A DNA stretch of 64,000 nt. It comes from Streptomyces tirandamycinicus (GTDB lineage: Bacteria; Actinomycetota; Actinomycetes; Streptomycetales; Streptomycetaceae). The position numbers and the translations under genes were made by a program. Positions 28,942-38,398 of the stretch are shown here, piece after piece. Numbering within the stretch: position 1 is the stretch's first letter; each line of letters starts with the position of its first letter. The notes under the pieces were generated by a model. It was given only the letters and a program-made list of their open reading frames with translations, was not told the DNA's origin and did no database searches. The stretch spans positions 1,975,001 through 2,039,000 of the forward strand of contig NZ_CP029188.1 of NCBI RefSeq assembly GCF_003097515.1, in the 5' to 3' direction.

Positions 28942-30823
28942 CGGTGCCTCTCGGAGGTGACAAGATCGGATCGCCCCGAAACGACTGCGGCGATGTTGGC
29001 GGCGGACGCTTCGTCCTTGACGGGATCGAAGTAGTTGGAGTGCGCGGGCGTCGGGCCTTGACCGTCGATGAACGGTCGCGGCCCGTCGTCGACCGTGAAC
29101 CGGTGTGCGCCGAAGGCCCTGCTGGCTGGATCCCTGCCGAACCAGATGTCGTCGTCACCCTGGTCGGCGATATCGGCTGCCAGATACGACAGCAGAGGAC
29201 CGCCGCCCATCAAGGCACCTCCGGCGATCGTTTCCTTCTTCGACGGCAGACGGCTCACCGGGTCGTTCTCAGCCGCGCCCACGAACACATGGCCCTTGCC
29301 GACACCCAGATCCTCCGCCCTGTCCACGCCGACGCCGGGGCTGCCGAGCAGCACGATGTCGTCCGCGCCCGGAATTCCGCCGTCCTCCTGGGCGCGGCGC
29401 CGACGAGGCGGGAGCCATAGGAGTGGCCGATCGCGGTGAGATGCGGCTCTTCGTGCTCGTTCGTGGCCCCCAGGCCGCTCATGAACGAGTTGTAGGCGGG
29501 AGCTCCTCGCTCGGCCCGCACGGCGGACATGACCTCGGTGTTGGAGAGCAGGGTTTCGGCATCCACCTCACCGAGCTGGGGTGGGTCGTATCCGAGCCAG
29601 ACGATGGAGGCGCTCGATGGGTCGTTAATACGAGCACCGATGGCGGTGTCCCGGGCCCGTTTGAGGTCGTTCACCGCGAAGTGATCATCGAGTGCCGTAC
29701 CCAGCCCCGGGACGTACGCCGCCACGTTGCGGGAGGTGTCCGGGTTGCCGTAGGTCACGATCGCCCGGCCCGTGCCTTCGTCGGCGATGCCGAGCAGGTA
29801 CATCGGAGGCTCGCTGGGGTCAGTGAGCCGGGTGGCGGCGTTGACTTCCAGTTGGTGCTGGAGCTCCTTCAGTCCGCTTAACCGGGTGTTGGCCACCTCG
29901 CCCTCCTCGCCCGAGAACTTCGCGATCAGCAGCTGAAGGTTCTCCCGGTTCGCCTCGTCGCGCACCAGGGCAGGGATGCCGTCGAGGTTCCCGATGACGT
30001 CCGGATAGCTCGCCAGATAGTCCTCGCGCTGTGCGTCGGTCAGCCCGTCCCACCACCTCTTGCGGTCGGCGGGCGACCTGTCGAGCGGGATCTCACGATC
30101 GATCTGACCGCGGGCGGCCTCGCGCACCGCCGCCATGTCGGCCGCAGCGTCGGCCCAGGACGTGGTGTCCACGGTGAGTCCCGGCGCGGCCCTGAGCCTG
30201 GCGAGCGTGCTCTGGTAGCGGCTGTCAGTCTCCTGCGCGTCGCGCAGGGCCCGGGCGATGCGGTCGGCGATGTGCTGTGCCCTGGCGTGATGAGGGTTCG
30301 TGCTGGTCAGGCTCGGTCCTCGGTAGCCTTCGGCCGAGTCGAGGAGGCCGGGACCGCCGACGGGTCCGTGGAGACCCGCACCGGGTCCGATCAGGCCGTT
30401 GTGTCCCGAGGCCCGGCCGCCCGGGATCTCCGGTCCCGTCAGTTCGCTCGTGCCGGCGGCCGGATAGCCGATGCTCCCGTCCTCGTGGACCGTGTACGCG
30501 TGGGCGGCGGCGTCGGCCAGGGCCTCCTTCACCCGGCGCTGCGGCGAGGCGAGTTCGGCCGCCAGTCCGCTGACCGTGGTCCGCAGCAGACCGCATTCGG
30601 TCCTGATGTAGTCGAAGTTGCGACTCAGCCGTTGAAGGCGCTTCACGGCGGCTTCGGCGGACTGGCTCTCCTGTGTCTTCGACAGCGCGCCGCTCATGTC
30701 GCCGTTGATCCGCTCCTCGGCCGCGTCGGCGTATCGTGACACGGCGCCCCAGCCGTCGGCGGCGTCATCCAGTTCGTCGAGCCTCAGGTCCCGCAGTTGC
30801 TGCCAGGTCAGCGACGACGTCAC
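28938..30823 (-). pseudogene. DUF1023-type alpha/beta hydrolase gene split by a -1 frameshift
   Basis: The GTG at 30823 starts a long helical N-terminal region (Asp/Arg/Ala-rich, WXG-like spacing) followed by the alpha/beta hydrolase domain seen in actinobacterial DUF1023 proteins. The nucleophile motif AIGHSYGSRLVG is intact. At about 29390-29393 the frame changes. The first frame runs on as Arg/Ser-rich nonsense to 29255. The family sequence resumes one frame over (GGIPGADDIVLLGSPGVGVD) and continues to 28938 with the His-bearing end (DGQGPTPAHSNYFDP). One missing base (about GCG-GCC expected) explains it. Sequencing error, a true mutation or slippage at AGG-AGG are all possible. The start overlaps the upstream stop as GTGA. 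Confidence 0.85.
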
Positions 30824-31266
30824 GTGGCGTCACCGCCGTGGGGAACCCGCACGGCGTTCGTCGTCCTGGCGGCGACCCCGTGGTCCGCCCCGACGAGCTC
30901 TCCGCCCGCCCTCCGTAACGCGGGCTCCAGGGCCACGCACTCGTCCTCCACCGCACCGAGACGGTCCTCCCAGGAGTCGAGCACGCTGGTCAGCGAGGCG
31001 AGGCTGGACAGTCCGGCGAGACCGCCCGCCGTCCCGGCGTGACCCGTCGCCAGGTCGGTCCTGGCTGTGCGGGTACTGGTCCTGAGGATGCCGGCGGTCG
31101 CCGCGGCGCGGTTCCACGGCCGGGCCGCGTGCCTCAGCCGGCTCCCGCCCGCGCCGCCCGACGGACCGTCACCGGCGCGATCGGCCGGGGGCTGGTCGAG
31201 CCGCATCTCCGTGAACCGTCGCTCGGCCGCGGATGCCTTGATCCGTTCCCACTCGTCCCAGGCCAC
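30820..31266 (-). CDS. Small WXG100-like helical protein, first gene of hydrolase operon
   Basis: This is a 148-residue mostly helical protein beginning AWDEWERIKASAAERRFTEM. A Pro/Gly-rich stretch follows (QPPADRAGDGPSGGAGG), then a helical half ending in LDSWEDRLGAVEDECVALEP. It resembles short Streptomyces proteins encoded before DUF1023 hydrolases and has WXG100-like helical-hairpin character, without a clear WXG triplet. GTG 31266 is preferred (GGGGAAG about 10 bases upstream); the upstream ATG 31293 lacks a ribosome site. It is coupled to the next gene by a GTGA overlap. Confidence 0.65.
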   Translation of the reverse strand: MAWDEWERIKASAAERRFTEMRLDQPPADRAGDGPSGGAGGSRLRHAARPWNRAAATAGILRTSTRTARTDLATGHAGTAGGLAGLSSLASLTSVLDSWEDRLGAVEDECVALEPALRRAGGELVGADHGVAARTTNAVRVPHGGDAT

Positions 31267-31701
31267 GTGTGGACCACTTCCCCGTATGCACATGCGATGA
31301 CGCCCGGACCGCCCGGGATCGCCGGTGCAGGCTAGCGAACCCCTCCCGGCCTGCGTATCGGCCGCCTGTACGGGTGTCTCTGAGTACGCGTACTCATCCG
31401 CGGCGGGGGTGGGCCGTGTGCACGAGCGACGGAGGCCCTCCCGAGCAGCAGCGCCGCACGGGCCCCGGGCCGGCTCGGAGGTATGGGCAGACCCCCGCGA
31501 AGGGCCATGACACCGGCGCACCGGTCACTCCTGAGGGTGACCGGTGCGCGCGCCACTCCTGAACTCGCCGGTGCGGCGCTCGCCAGAACCGCGCCCAAGC
31601 GCAAGCGTCACGCCGGGCCGCGCCCATCGACCGCGCGCGCAGCCTCACCAATACGGCCCCGCGCCACACCGGGGGCCCGCCCGTGCGCCCGCGCCGCGCC
31701 C
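31267..31701. other. Gene-free region holding a terminator
   Basis: No coding frame is supported between the operon start at 31266 and the TPP enzyme stop at 31702. A strong hairpin lies at 31516-31549. A possible promoter for the leftward operon must be within 31267-31400, but I could not define it. Confidence 0.5.
31516..31549 (-). terminator. Hairpin terminator downstream of TPP enzyme gene
   Basis: GCGCACCGGTCAC pairs exactly with GTGACCGGTGCGC across an 8-base loop. It lies about 150 bases after the end of the TPP enzyme gene. Confidence 0.7.
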
Positions 31702-33384
31702 CTACAGGTGCGTCGGCGCGAACATCCGGAGCACCGCGGGCAGTACCACGACCGAGGGGCCGGGCTGGACCAGGGCCTTGGCGAGGTCCTCGCGGAGCGA
31801 CTCCGCCGTGGTGCGCACGGCCGGGACGCCGAAGGACTCGGCGAGCGCGACGAAGTCCGGGCGGGACAGCTCGGTCGCGGTCGCCTCGCCGAAGGCGTCG
31901 GTCATGTACTCGCGCAGGATGCCGTAGCCGCCGTCGTCCACGATCAGCCAGGTCACCGGCAGTTCGTACTGCTTCGCGGAGGCCAGTTCCGCGATCGAGT
32001 ACATCGCGCCGCCGTCGCCGGACACCGCGAGCACCGGCCTGGTCCGGTCCGCGGCGGCCGCGCCGAGGGCGGCGGGGAAGCCGTAGCCGAGGCCGCCCGC
32101 GCCCTGCGCCGAGTGCATGGTGTTCGGCCGGCGGGCGTCGAAGGCGGACCAGGCCCAGTAGGCCAGGATCGTCATGTCCCAGAAGCTCGGGGAGTCGTCC
32201 GGCAGGGCCTCGCGGACCGCGGCGAGCACCTCCTGCTCCAGCGTCAGCTCCTGGCCGGCGATCCGCTCCCGGACCTTCGCCAGCAGGGTGGAGACCCGCT
32301 CGGCGGCCGACGGGTCGCGGCGTTCCTCCACCGTCTCCAGCAGCGCGGTGAGCGCGATCCGGGCGTCGGCGTGGATGCCGAGCCCGGGGTGGTTGGACTC
32401 GAGCTTGCCGAGGTCCGCCTCGATCTGGACGACCCGGCCGCGCGGGGCGAACGTGTGGTAGTTCGAGGAGAGTTCACCCAGGCCGGAGCCGACGACGAGC
32501 AGCACGTCGGCGTCCTCGAGGAAGTCGGTGGTGTGCCGGTCCTCCAGCCAGGACTGCATCGACAGCGGGTGCTCCCAGGGGAAGGCCCCCTTGCCGCCGA
32601 AGGTGGTCACGACGGGCGCGTCCAGCTTCTCGGCGAGCGCCAGCAGCTTGCCGGAGGCGTCCGAGCGCACGACACCGCCGCCCGCGATGATCGCGGGGCG
32701 CTCGGCGTTCTGGAGCAGATGCGCGGCGACGGCGGTGAGCTCCGGGCGGGGCACGAGGTCGTGCGGGGTGGCGTCCAGGGCCGTCACGACCGGCAGGGCC
32801 GTCTCGGCGAGCAGCACGTCCTGGGGGATCTCCACCCAGACCGGCCCGTGCGGGGCCGTCAGCGCCGACTCCCAGGCGGCGGCGATCGCGGAGGGGATCT
32901 GGGAGGCGGTGCGGACGGTGTGCACGGACTTCACGACGTCCCGGAACGACGCCTTCTGGTCGCGCAGTTCGTGCAGATAGCCGTGGCGTCCGCCGCCGAT
33001 GCCCGCGCTCGGAACCTGGCTGGAGATCGCCAGGACGGGGGCGCTGGCCGCGGCGGCCTCCTGGAGCGCGGCGAGCGCGGTGAGCGCGCCGGGGCCGGTG
33101 GAGAGCAGCAGCGGGGTGGCCTGTCCGGTGATCCGGCCGTGGGCGTCGGCGGCGAACCCCGCGTTGTTCTCCACCCGCAGCCCGACGTAGGCGAGGTCGG
33201 AGCGGCGCAGCGCGTCGAACATGCCGAGGGCGTGCTGGCCGGGCAGGCCGAAGACCGTGGTGGCGCCGAGCCCGGCGAGGGTCTCGACGACGAGGTCACC
33301 GCCGTTGCGGCCGGGCGGCGGGTTGAGCGCGGCGGCGACCTGCCGCGCCGTGGGGCGCAGCACGAGGTCGTGGTCGTGGGTCAC
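31702..33384 (-). CDS. TPP-dependent decarboxylase (acetolactate synthase family; AruI-like candidate)
   Basis: This is a 560-residue thiamine diphosphate enzyme with the acetolactate synthase layout. The Pyr domain has [16 protein letters not shown] and the activating Glu in [16 protein letters not shown]; a central domain follows; the PP domain has [20 protein letters not shown]. Because it is translationally coupled (GTGA) to a ureohydrolase gene, a role as 2-ketoarginine decarboxylase (AruI, 559 residues in Pseudomonas) in the arginine transaminase route is plausible. True acetolactate synthase is unlikely without a regulatory subunit gene. The specificity is inferred from context only. 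Confidence 0.8.
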   Translation of the reverse strand: MTHDHDLVLRPTARQVAAALNPPPGRNGGDLVVETLAGLGATTVFGLPGQHALGMFDALRRSDLAYVGLRVENNAGFAADAHGRITGQATPLLLSTGPGALTALAALQEAAAASAPVLAISSQVPSAGIGGGRHGYLHELRDQKASFRDVVKSVHTVRTASQIPSAIAAAWESALTAPHGPVWVEIPQDVLLAETALPVVTALDATPHDLVPRPELTAVAAHLLQNAERPAIIAGGGVVRSDASGKLLALAEKLDAPVVTTFGGKGAFPWEHPLSMQSWLEDRHTTDFLEDADVLLVVGSGLGELSSNYHTFAPRGRVVQIEADLGKLESNHPGLGIHADARIALTALLETVEERRDPSAAERVSTLLAKVRERIAGQELTLEQEVLAAVREALPDDSPSFWDMTILAYWAWSAFDARRPNTMHSAQGAGGLGYGFPAALGAAAADRTRPVLAVSGDGGAMYSIAELASAKQYELPVTWLIVDDGGYGILREYMTDAFGEATATELSRPDFVALAESFGVPAVRTTAESLREDLAKALVQPGPSVVVLPAVLRMFAPTHL

Positions 33385-34358
33385 TTGTCGTTCCTCGACG
33401 CGGCGATCTGACGGGCCATGATCGTGGTGAGTTCGTACGCGGTGTGGGAGGCCGCGACCGAGGTGATCTCGGCGTGGTCGTAGGCCGGGGCGACCTCGAC
33501 GACGTCGGCGGAGACCAGGTTGCAGGAGGCGAGCCCGCGGAGGATCTCCAGCAGTTCGCGGGAGGTCATGCCGCCGGCCTCGGGGGTGCCGGTGCCGGGG
33601 GCGTGCGCGGGGTCGAGGCAGTCGATGTCGATGGAGATGTAGAGGGGGCGGTCGCCGATGCGCTGGCGCAACTGGTCGGCGACCTCGTCGGCGCCGCGGC
33701 GGTACACGTCGGAGGAGGTGACGATGCCGAAGCCCATCTTCTCGTCGTCGGTGAGGTCCTGCTTGCCGTAGAGGGGGCCGCGGATGCCGACGTGGGACAG
33801 GGCCTCGGTGTCGAGGATGCCCTCCTCGACGGCGCGGCGGAACGGGGTGCCGTGGGTGTACTCGGCGCCGAAGTAGGTGTCCCAGGTGTCCAGGTGGGCG
33901 TCGAAGTGCAGCAGCGCGACCGGGCCGTGCTTCCTGGCGACCGAGCGCAGCAGCGGCAGCGCGATGGTGTGGTCGCCGCCGAGGGTCATCATGCGGGCGC
34001 CGGTGCCGAGGATGTCGTCGGCGGCGGCCTCGATGGTCTCGACGGCCTCGTTGATGTTGAACGGGTTGGCGGCGATGTCGCCCGCGTCCGCGACCTGGGC
34101 GAGCGCGAAGGGCGAGGCGTCCTGGGCCGGGTTGTACGGCCGCAGGAGCCTCGACGCCTCGCGGATCGCGTTGCCGCCGAAGCGCGCGCCGGGACGGTAG
34201 GAGACCCCGGCGTCGAAGGGCACGCCGACGACGGCGACATCGGTGCTGCCGACCTCGTCGAGCCGGGGCAGCCGGGCGAACGTCGCGGGTCCGGCGTACC
34301 GCGGGATGCGGGACGAGTCGATGGGGCCGCGCGGCGTCTCGTTGCTGCTCATGACCAT
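33381..34358 (-). CDS. Agmatinase/guanidinobutyrase-family ureohydrolase
   Basis: This is a 325-residue binuclear manganese hydrolase that removes urea from guanidino compounds. All ligand motifs are present: [23 protein letters not shown] and [19 protein letters not shown]. It could act on agmatine or 4-guanidinobutyrate. The neighbouring decarboxylase and symporter favour a catabolic guanidino substrate. Two starts are possible: ATG 34358 (AGGAAG 7 bases upstream) and ATG 34352 (AGAGG 7 bases upstream). Its stop overlaps the TPP enzyme GTG. Confidence 0.93.
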   Translation of the reverse strand: MVMSSNETPRGPIDSSRIPRYAGPATFARLPRLDEVGSTDVAVVGVPFDAGVSYRPGARFGGNAIREASRLLRPYNPAQDASPFALAQVADAGDIAANPFNINEAVETIEAAADDILGTGARMMTLGGDHTIALPLLRSVARKHGPVALLHFDAHLDTWDTYFGAEYTHGTPFRRAVEEGILDTEALSHVGIRGPLYGKQDLTDDEKMGFGIVTSSDVYRRGADEVADQLRQRIGDRPLYISIDIDCLDPAHAPGTGTPEAGGMTSRELLEILRGLASCNLVSADVVEVAPAYDHAEITSVAASHTAYELTTIMARQIAASRNDK

Positions 34359-34422
34359 GCCTCTTCTTCCTGACGCTTTTCTGCTTATCCGTCGGTTTGC
34401 AGTCGTTTGACTGTAACGGGGT

Positions 34423-35901
34423 TCACGGGGTGGCCGGGACCGGCTCCGTTTCGGTCCGCCGCTCGGCCTCGGGGTCGCGGCCGGCCAGGCGCTCGCGCCA
34501 GTCGGCCAGGATCGCCTCGTCGGTGGGCTTGGTGGCCAGGGAGACGACGACGTACGTCACCAGGGAGGCGAGCAGGCCGTAGTAGATGGGCTCGTTGGCG
34601 AGGATGCCGAACGTGGCCATCAGGCCGATGACGGCCAGTCCGCCGACGACGACGGAGGAGAGGGCGCCGTACACCGTGCCGCGCTTCCACAGCAGTCCGC
34701 CGAGGATCGGCACCAGCAGTCCGCCGACGAGCAGGTTGTAGGCGACCGTCAGGGCCTCGACGACGTTGTTGAGGGCGATGGCGATGCCGATGACGGCGAC
34801 GCCCATCGCCAGGATGAACAGGCGGTTGCCCTTGACCTCGTCGTGCGGTTCGCCGTCCGCCCGCCGCGTCACCGCGCCGCGCAGCCGCTGCCAGATGTCG
34901 TTGTTGGCGACGGTGGCGCAGGCGATCAGGGCACCGGAGGAGGTGGACATCACGGCGGCGAGCGCGGCGGCCAGGACCAGTCCGCGCACGCCCAGCGGCA
35001 GGGCGTCCTTGACGATGGTGGCGAAGGCGTCGTCGGCGTTGGCGAGATCGGGGTACAGCACCTTGGCCGCGGTGCCGACGACGGCGCCGGCGAGGGCGTA
35101 GGCGAGGCAGTAGGTGCCGGCGACGGTGCCGCCCCAGCGGGCCACCTTGTCGTCGCGGGCGGTGAAGACGCGCTGCCAGATGTCCTGGCCGATGAGCATG
35201 CCGAACGTGTAGATCAGCACATAGGTGAAGATCGTCTCGCCGCCGATGCCGAACGGGGCGAAGTACTCGGTGGGCAGCTGGGCCTTCATCTCGGCGAAGC
35301 CGCCGGCCTTGACGACGGCGATGGGCAGCAGCAGGAGCAGCACGCCGATCGTCTTGACGACGAACTGCACCATGTCGGTGAGGGTGATGGACCACATTCC
35401 GCCGAGCGTGGAGTAGGCGACGACGATCGAGCCGCCGAGGATGATCGCGACGGTCCGGTTCATGTCGAAGAGGACGTCGAAGATCGTGGCGTAGGCGATG
35501 GTCGAGGTGACCGCGAGCATCAGGGTGTAGGCCCACATCACCACACCGGTGATGAGTCCGGCCCGGCCGCCGTAGCGCAGGTCGAGCATCTCGGAGACGG
35601 TGTAGACCTTGAGCCGGGCGATGCGGGCCGAGAAGAAGATCGACAGGGCCAGCAGGCCGAGGCCGATGGTGAAGACCATCCAGGCGCCGGAGAGTCCGTA
35701 CTTGTATCCGAGGCCCACACCGCCGATGGTGGAGGCGCCGCCGAGGACGATCGCGGCCATGGTGCCGGAGTACATCGAGGGCCCGAGCCGACGGCCGGCG
35801 ACCAGGAACTCGCTCTTGGACTTCGCGCGGCGCATGCCCCACCAGCCCATGGCCAGCATGCCGGCCAGATAGACGACGATCACTGCGTAGTCGACGGCCA
35901 T
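34423..35901 (-). CDS. Sodium:solute symporter (SSS family)
   Basis: This is a 492-residue inner-membrane transporter with about 13 hydrophobic helices. The family regions are evident ([20 protein letters not shown], then [20 protein letters not shown]). It should take up an organic solute with Na+. Upstream of the ureohydrolase and TPP enzyme on the same strand, it is the likely importer of their substrate, perhaps a guanidino compound or amine. It is transcribed divergently from a PucR regulator, which suggests control by that protein. Confidence 0.92.
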   Translation of the reverse strand: MAVDYAVIVVYLAGMLAMGWWGMRRAKSKSEFLVAGRRLGPSMYSGTMAAIVLGGASTIGGVGLGYKYGLSGAWMVFTIGLGLLALSIFFSARIARLKVYTVSEMLDLRYGGRAGLITGVVMWAYTLMLAVTSTIAYATIFDVLFDMNRTVAIILGGSIVVAYSTLGGMWSITLTDMVQFVVKTIGVLLLLLPIAVVKAGGFAEMKAQLPTEYFAPFGIGGETIFTYVLIYTFGMLIGQDIWQRVFTARDDKVARWGGTVAGTYCLAYALAGAVVGTAAKVLYPDLANADDAFATIVKDALPLGVRGLVLAAALAAVMSTSSGALIACATVANNDIWQRLRGAVTRRADGEPHDEVKGNRLFILAMGVAVIGIAIALNNVVEALTVAYNLLVGGLLVPILGGLLWKRGTVYGALSSVVVGGLAVIGLMATFGILANEPIYYGLLASLVTYVVVSLATKPTDEAILADWRERLAGRDPEAERRTETEPVPATP

Positions 35902-36087
35902 GGGGCCTCCTTCGCTCTCACTCGGTGGCGTGTCGTGCAGAAGTTCACGGGGACGCAGCGGCTGCTCCGCGGGGACATCCGCCCGTACCCGCGTCCGCTG
36001 GACGACTCGACGATAGGTGGCCGAAAAGAGACGATGAAGTGTACGTTTCCTCCATTCTCGAAGACGATCAGGGATGGAACGTCCACC
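35902..36087. promoter_or_regulatory. Divergent promoter region, symporter operon / pucR
   Basis: This 186-base space must contain the promoters of the symporter-ureohydrolase-TPP operon and the PucR gene, and probably the PucR site. No clear inverted repeat or -35/-10 pair stood out. A less GC-rich stretch lies at 36018-36070. Confidence 0.4.
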
Positions 36088-37722
36088 ATGCCGGACCCCG
36101 CCGCTCTCCAGGGTGCCGCTTCAGCCCCCTCAGCCCACTCGGCCGCCTCAGCCTCTTCGGCTGCCTCGGCCGCCGCAGGCACCTCCGCCCCTTCGGCGCC
36201 GCCCACCCCGCCGGTACCACTGACCGCGCTGCTGGCGCGGGAGGAGCTCGGGTTGCGGCTGGTGGCGGGCGTCCCGGAGTCCACCGGCCCGGAGGGCGTC
36301 CACATCCAGTGGGTGCACACCTCGGAGATGGCCGACCCGTACCCGTACCTCCTGGGCGGTGAGCTGCTGCTGACGGCGGGCGTCCTGCTGAAGGACCCCG
36401 AGCGGTACGCGGCACGGGTCGTCGAGGCGGGTGGCGCGGCGATCGGCTTCGGGCTGGCCCCGGTGTACGACACCGTCCCGGACGCGCTGGTCGCGGCCTG
36501 CGAGCGCCACCGGCTGCCGCTGCTGGAGGTGCCGCCGAAGACCCCGTTCACCGCGGTCGCCCGAGCCGTCTGGGGGCTGATGGCCCAGGCCCGGCTCCGG
36601 GAGGTGCGCCGGGTGAGCGAGGCCCAGCAGGGCCTCGCCGGCGCGGCGGCCCGCCCCGACCCGGTACCGGCGGTGCTCCAGCAGCTGGCCTCCCGCCTCG
36701 GCGGCTGGGCGGTGCTGCTGGCGCCGGACGGCTCGGCCCTGCATGTGTCGGGCCGGGCGCCGTCCCGGCAGGCCCGCGAGGCCCTGGGACGGCTGGCGCG
36801 GGTGGTGAGCCCGGAGCCCGCGGACGAGGGGCCCGCAGAGGACACGGCGGCTCCTCCTGCCCGGGGAGCCGCCGGAGGCAGGCCCGAACAGGGCGCGGCG
36901 GCGGGCTCCGCGCGCCGGGCACCGTCGTCGGCGACCGACACCGCCGGGGACGTGCATCTCGCGGCCTACGCCCTCGGTGGCGGCGAGGGCATGGTCCTCG
37001 GGATCGCCGCCGAGGGCCGCGAACCGGGCGGGCACACGATCGCCGGGCTCGCCGTCGTACTGCTGTCGCTGCTCACGGCGCCGCACCGGGGAGCGGACGC
37101 GAGCGGGCGGACCGCGGCGCTGGTACGGCTGCTGCTGGGCGGCACCCCCGCGGAGGTCGTCCGCGACCTGGGCCAGGGCCCGTGGACGGTGGTGCACGGG
37201 GCACGGCCGGGGCAGCCGGACCGGATCGCGGCCTCGGCCCTCGGCGCGGCACTGGGCAGCACGCTGGTGGACACCGACGGGGAGCGGGTGCGGGTGCTGC
37301 TCTCCGGCGACCGGCGCGTCGAACCGCAGCCCGGCTGGACCCTGGGGGTGAGCGCCCCGGCCGCGGCGGACGAGCTGGGTGCCGCCGACACCGCCGCCGC
37401 CCGGGCGCTGCGCCGCGCGGAGGCGACCCGCGTCCCGCTGGCCCGCCAGCGGGACACCGGCCTCGTCGGGCTGGTCGCGCCCGACGAGGCGGCCGTTCAT
37501 GCGCGGACCCTGCTGGCGCCGGTCGCGGACTCCCCCGCGCTCACCGAGACCCTGCGCGTCTGGCTCTCGCTGCACGGCAGTTGGGACCGAACGGCGGTGG
37601 CCCTGGGCGTCCACCGCAACACCGTCCGCCAGCGGATCGCCCGGTGCGGCTCGCTGCTGGGTGTCGACCTGGACGACGCGGACGTGCGGATGGAGCTGTG
37701 GTTCGCGCTGCGGTACGGCTGA
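36088..37722 (+). CDS. PucR-family transcriptional regulator
   Basis: This is a 544-residue regulator. The N-terminal purine-catabolism (PucR) domain runs from about residue 40 (PVPLTALLAREELGLRLVAG). The middle is variable with an Ala/Gly/Pro-rich spacer, and the C-terminal PucR-type HTH ends WDRTAVALGVHRNTVRQRIA. These regulators usually control the adjacent divergent catabolic operon in response to the nitrogen compound used. ATG 36088 is my choice. An in-frame ATG at 36034 (AAGAG 4 bases upstream) would add 18 residues. Residues 5-35 are an Ala/Ser low-complexity run. Confidence 0.9.
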   Translation: MPDPAALQGAASAPSAHSAASASSAASAAAGTSAPSAPPTPPVPLTALLAREELGLRLVAGVPESTGPEGVHIQWVHTSEMADPYPYLLGGELLLTAGVLLKDPERYAARVVEAGGAAIGFGLAPVYDTVPDALVAACERHRLPLLEVPPKTPFTAVARAVWGLMAQARLREVRRVSEAQQGLAGAAARPDPVPAVLQQLASRLGGWAVLLAPDGSALHVSGRAPSRQAREALGRLARVVSPEPADEGPAEDTAAPPARGAAGGRPEQGAAAGSARRAPSSATDTAGDVHLAAYALGGGEGMVLGIAAEGREPGGHTIAGLAVVLLSLLTAPHRGADASGRTAALVRLLLGGTPAEVVRDLGQGPWTVVHGARPGQPDRIAASALGAALGSTLVDTDGERVRVLLSGDRRVEPQPGWTLGVSAPAAADELGAADTAAARALRRAEATRVPLARQRDTGLVGLVAPDEAAVHARTLLAPVADSPALTETLRVWLSLHGSWDRTAVALGVHRNTVRQRIARCGSLLGVDLDDADVRMELWFALRYG

Positions 37723-38398
37723 CGCCGGAACGGCCGGGGGGCAAGGGAGGCCGGGGGCCGGGGAGGCCGGGGAAGCCGGGGAAGCCGGTGGGAGCCGGGG
37801 AAAGCCGGTGGGAGCCGGGGAAAGCCGGGGGACGGCCCGCGGAGGGGCCACGCACGACGCACGGACGGCCCACGAACGCCCAACGGACGGCCCGCGGACA
37901 GCTCACGAACACAACTCACGGACGCAGCTCACGGACAGCTCACGGAATTCCGAAGAAAGGCCGACGGAAGCGGGTGGGGGGCCGAGGGAAGCCGAAGCGG
38001 AGATGAACAGAGAATAGCCCTATGATCCGCTTATCAGATTTATCTGACATTGCTGTCGGATTGATCCCCGGGCATACGCCGGTGGAATATCGGCGCACGA
38101 ATTCCGGGGCCAAGCGCTTCGAGCGCCGGGATACCGGACTGTAGGTGACTCACCGTTACACCCGTACCCTGAATATGACTCCGTCAGGGAGAACCGCCGG
38201 GCAGTTCTCATGATCGTCATGGTACGGATCAGCCGCTCCTCATATCCCGCCCCGTCGCAATCGACCGCTCATTCGAACGCGCCCCGGGCTGGTTGCCGAT
38301 CCGGCTCCCCCTGAGCCGCCCTTTCGATCGCGTTCCCCGGCTCAGCTCTTCAGCGGCGTGGATTCACCATGCCCCCTCTATCCATCCGGAGGTGCGCC
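37723..38398. other. Repeat-rich leader of the polyketide locus, no gene seen
   Basis: Tandem 'ggggaaagccggtgggagcc'-type repeats fill 37735-37830. Repeats around 'acggac.gctcacg' fill 37850-37945. From about 37990 to 38270 the DNA is much less GC-rich and contains an inverted repeat TCAGAT-TT-ATCTGA (38034-38047). This stretch probably carries the promoter and control sites of the ketosynthase/PKS genes. No plausible small gene was found in either strand. Confidence 0.55.

Noticed and set aside
34843..36087. Long + strand open frame running into the PucR gene from far upstream
   Set aside because: It is antisense to the well-supported symporter gene, has a compositional Gly/Asp/His pattern typical of GC-rich shadow frames, and the PucR domain starts only after 36088.
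38020..38220. 66-codon minus-strand frame before the PKS locus
   Set aside because: No ribosome site or family resemblance; the AT-richer DNA simply has different codon statistics.
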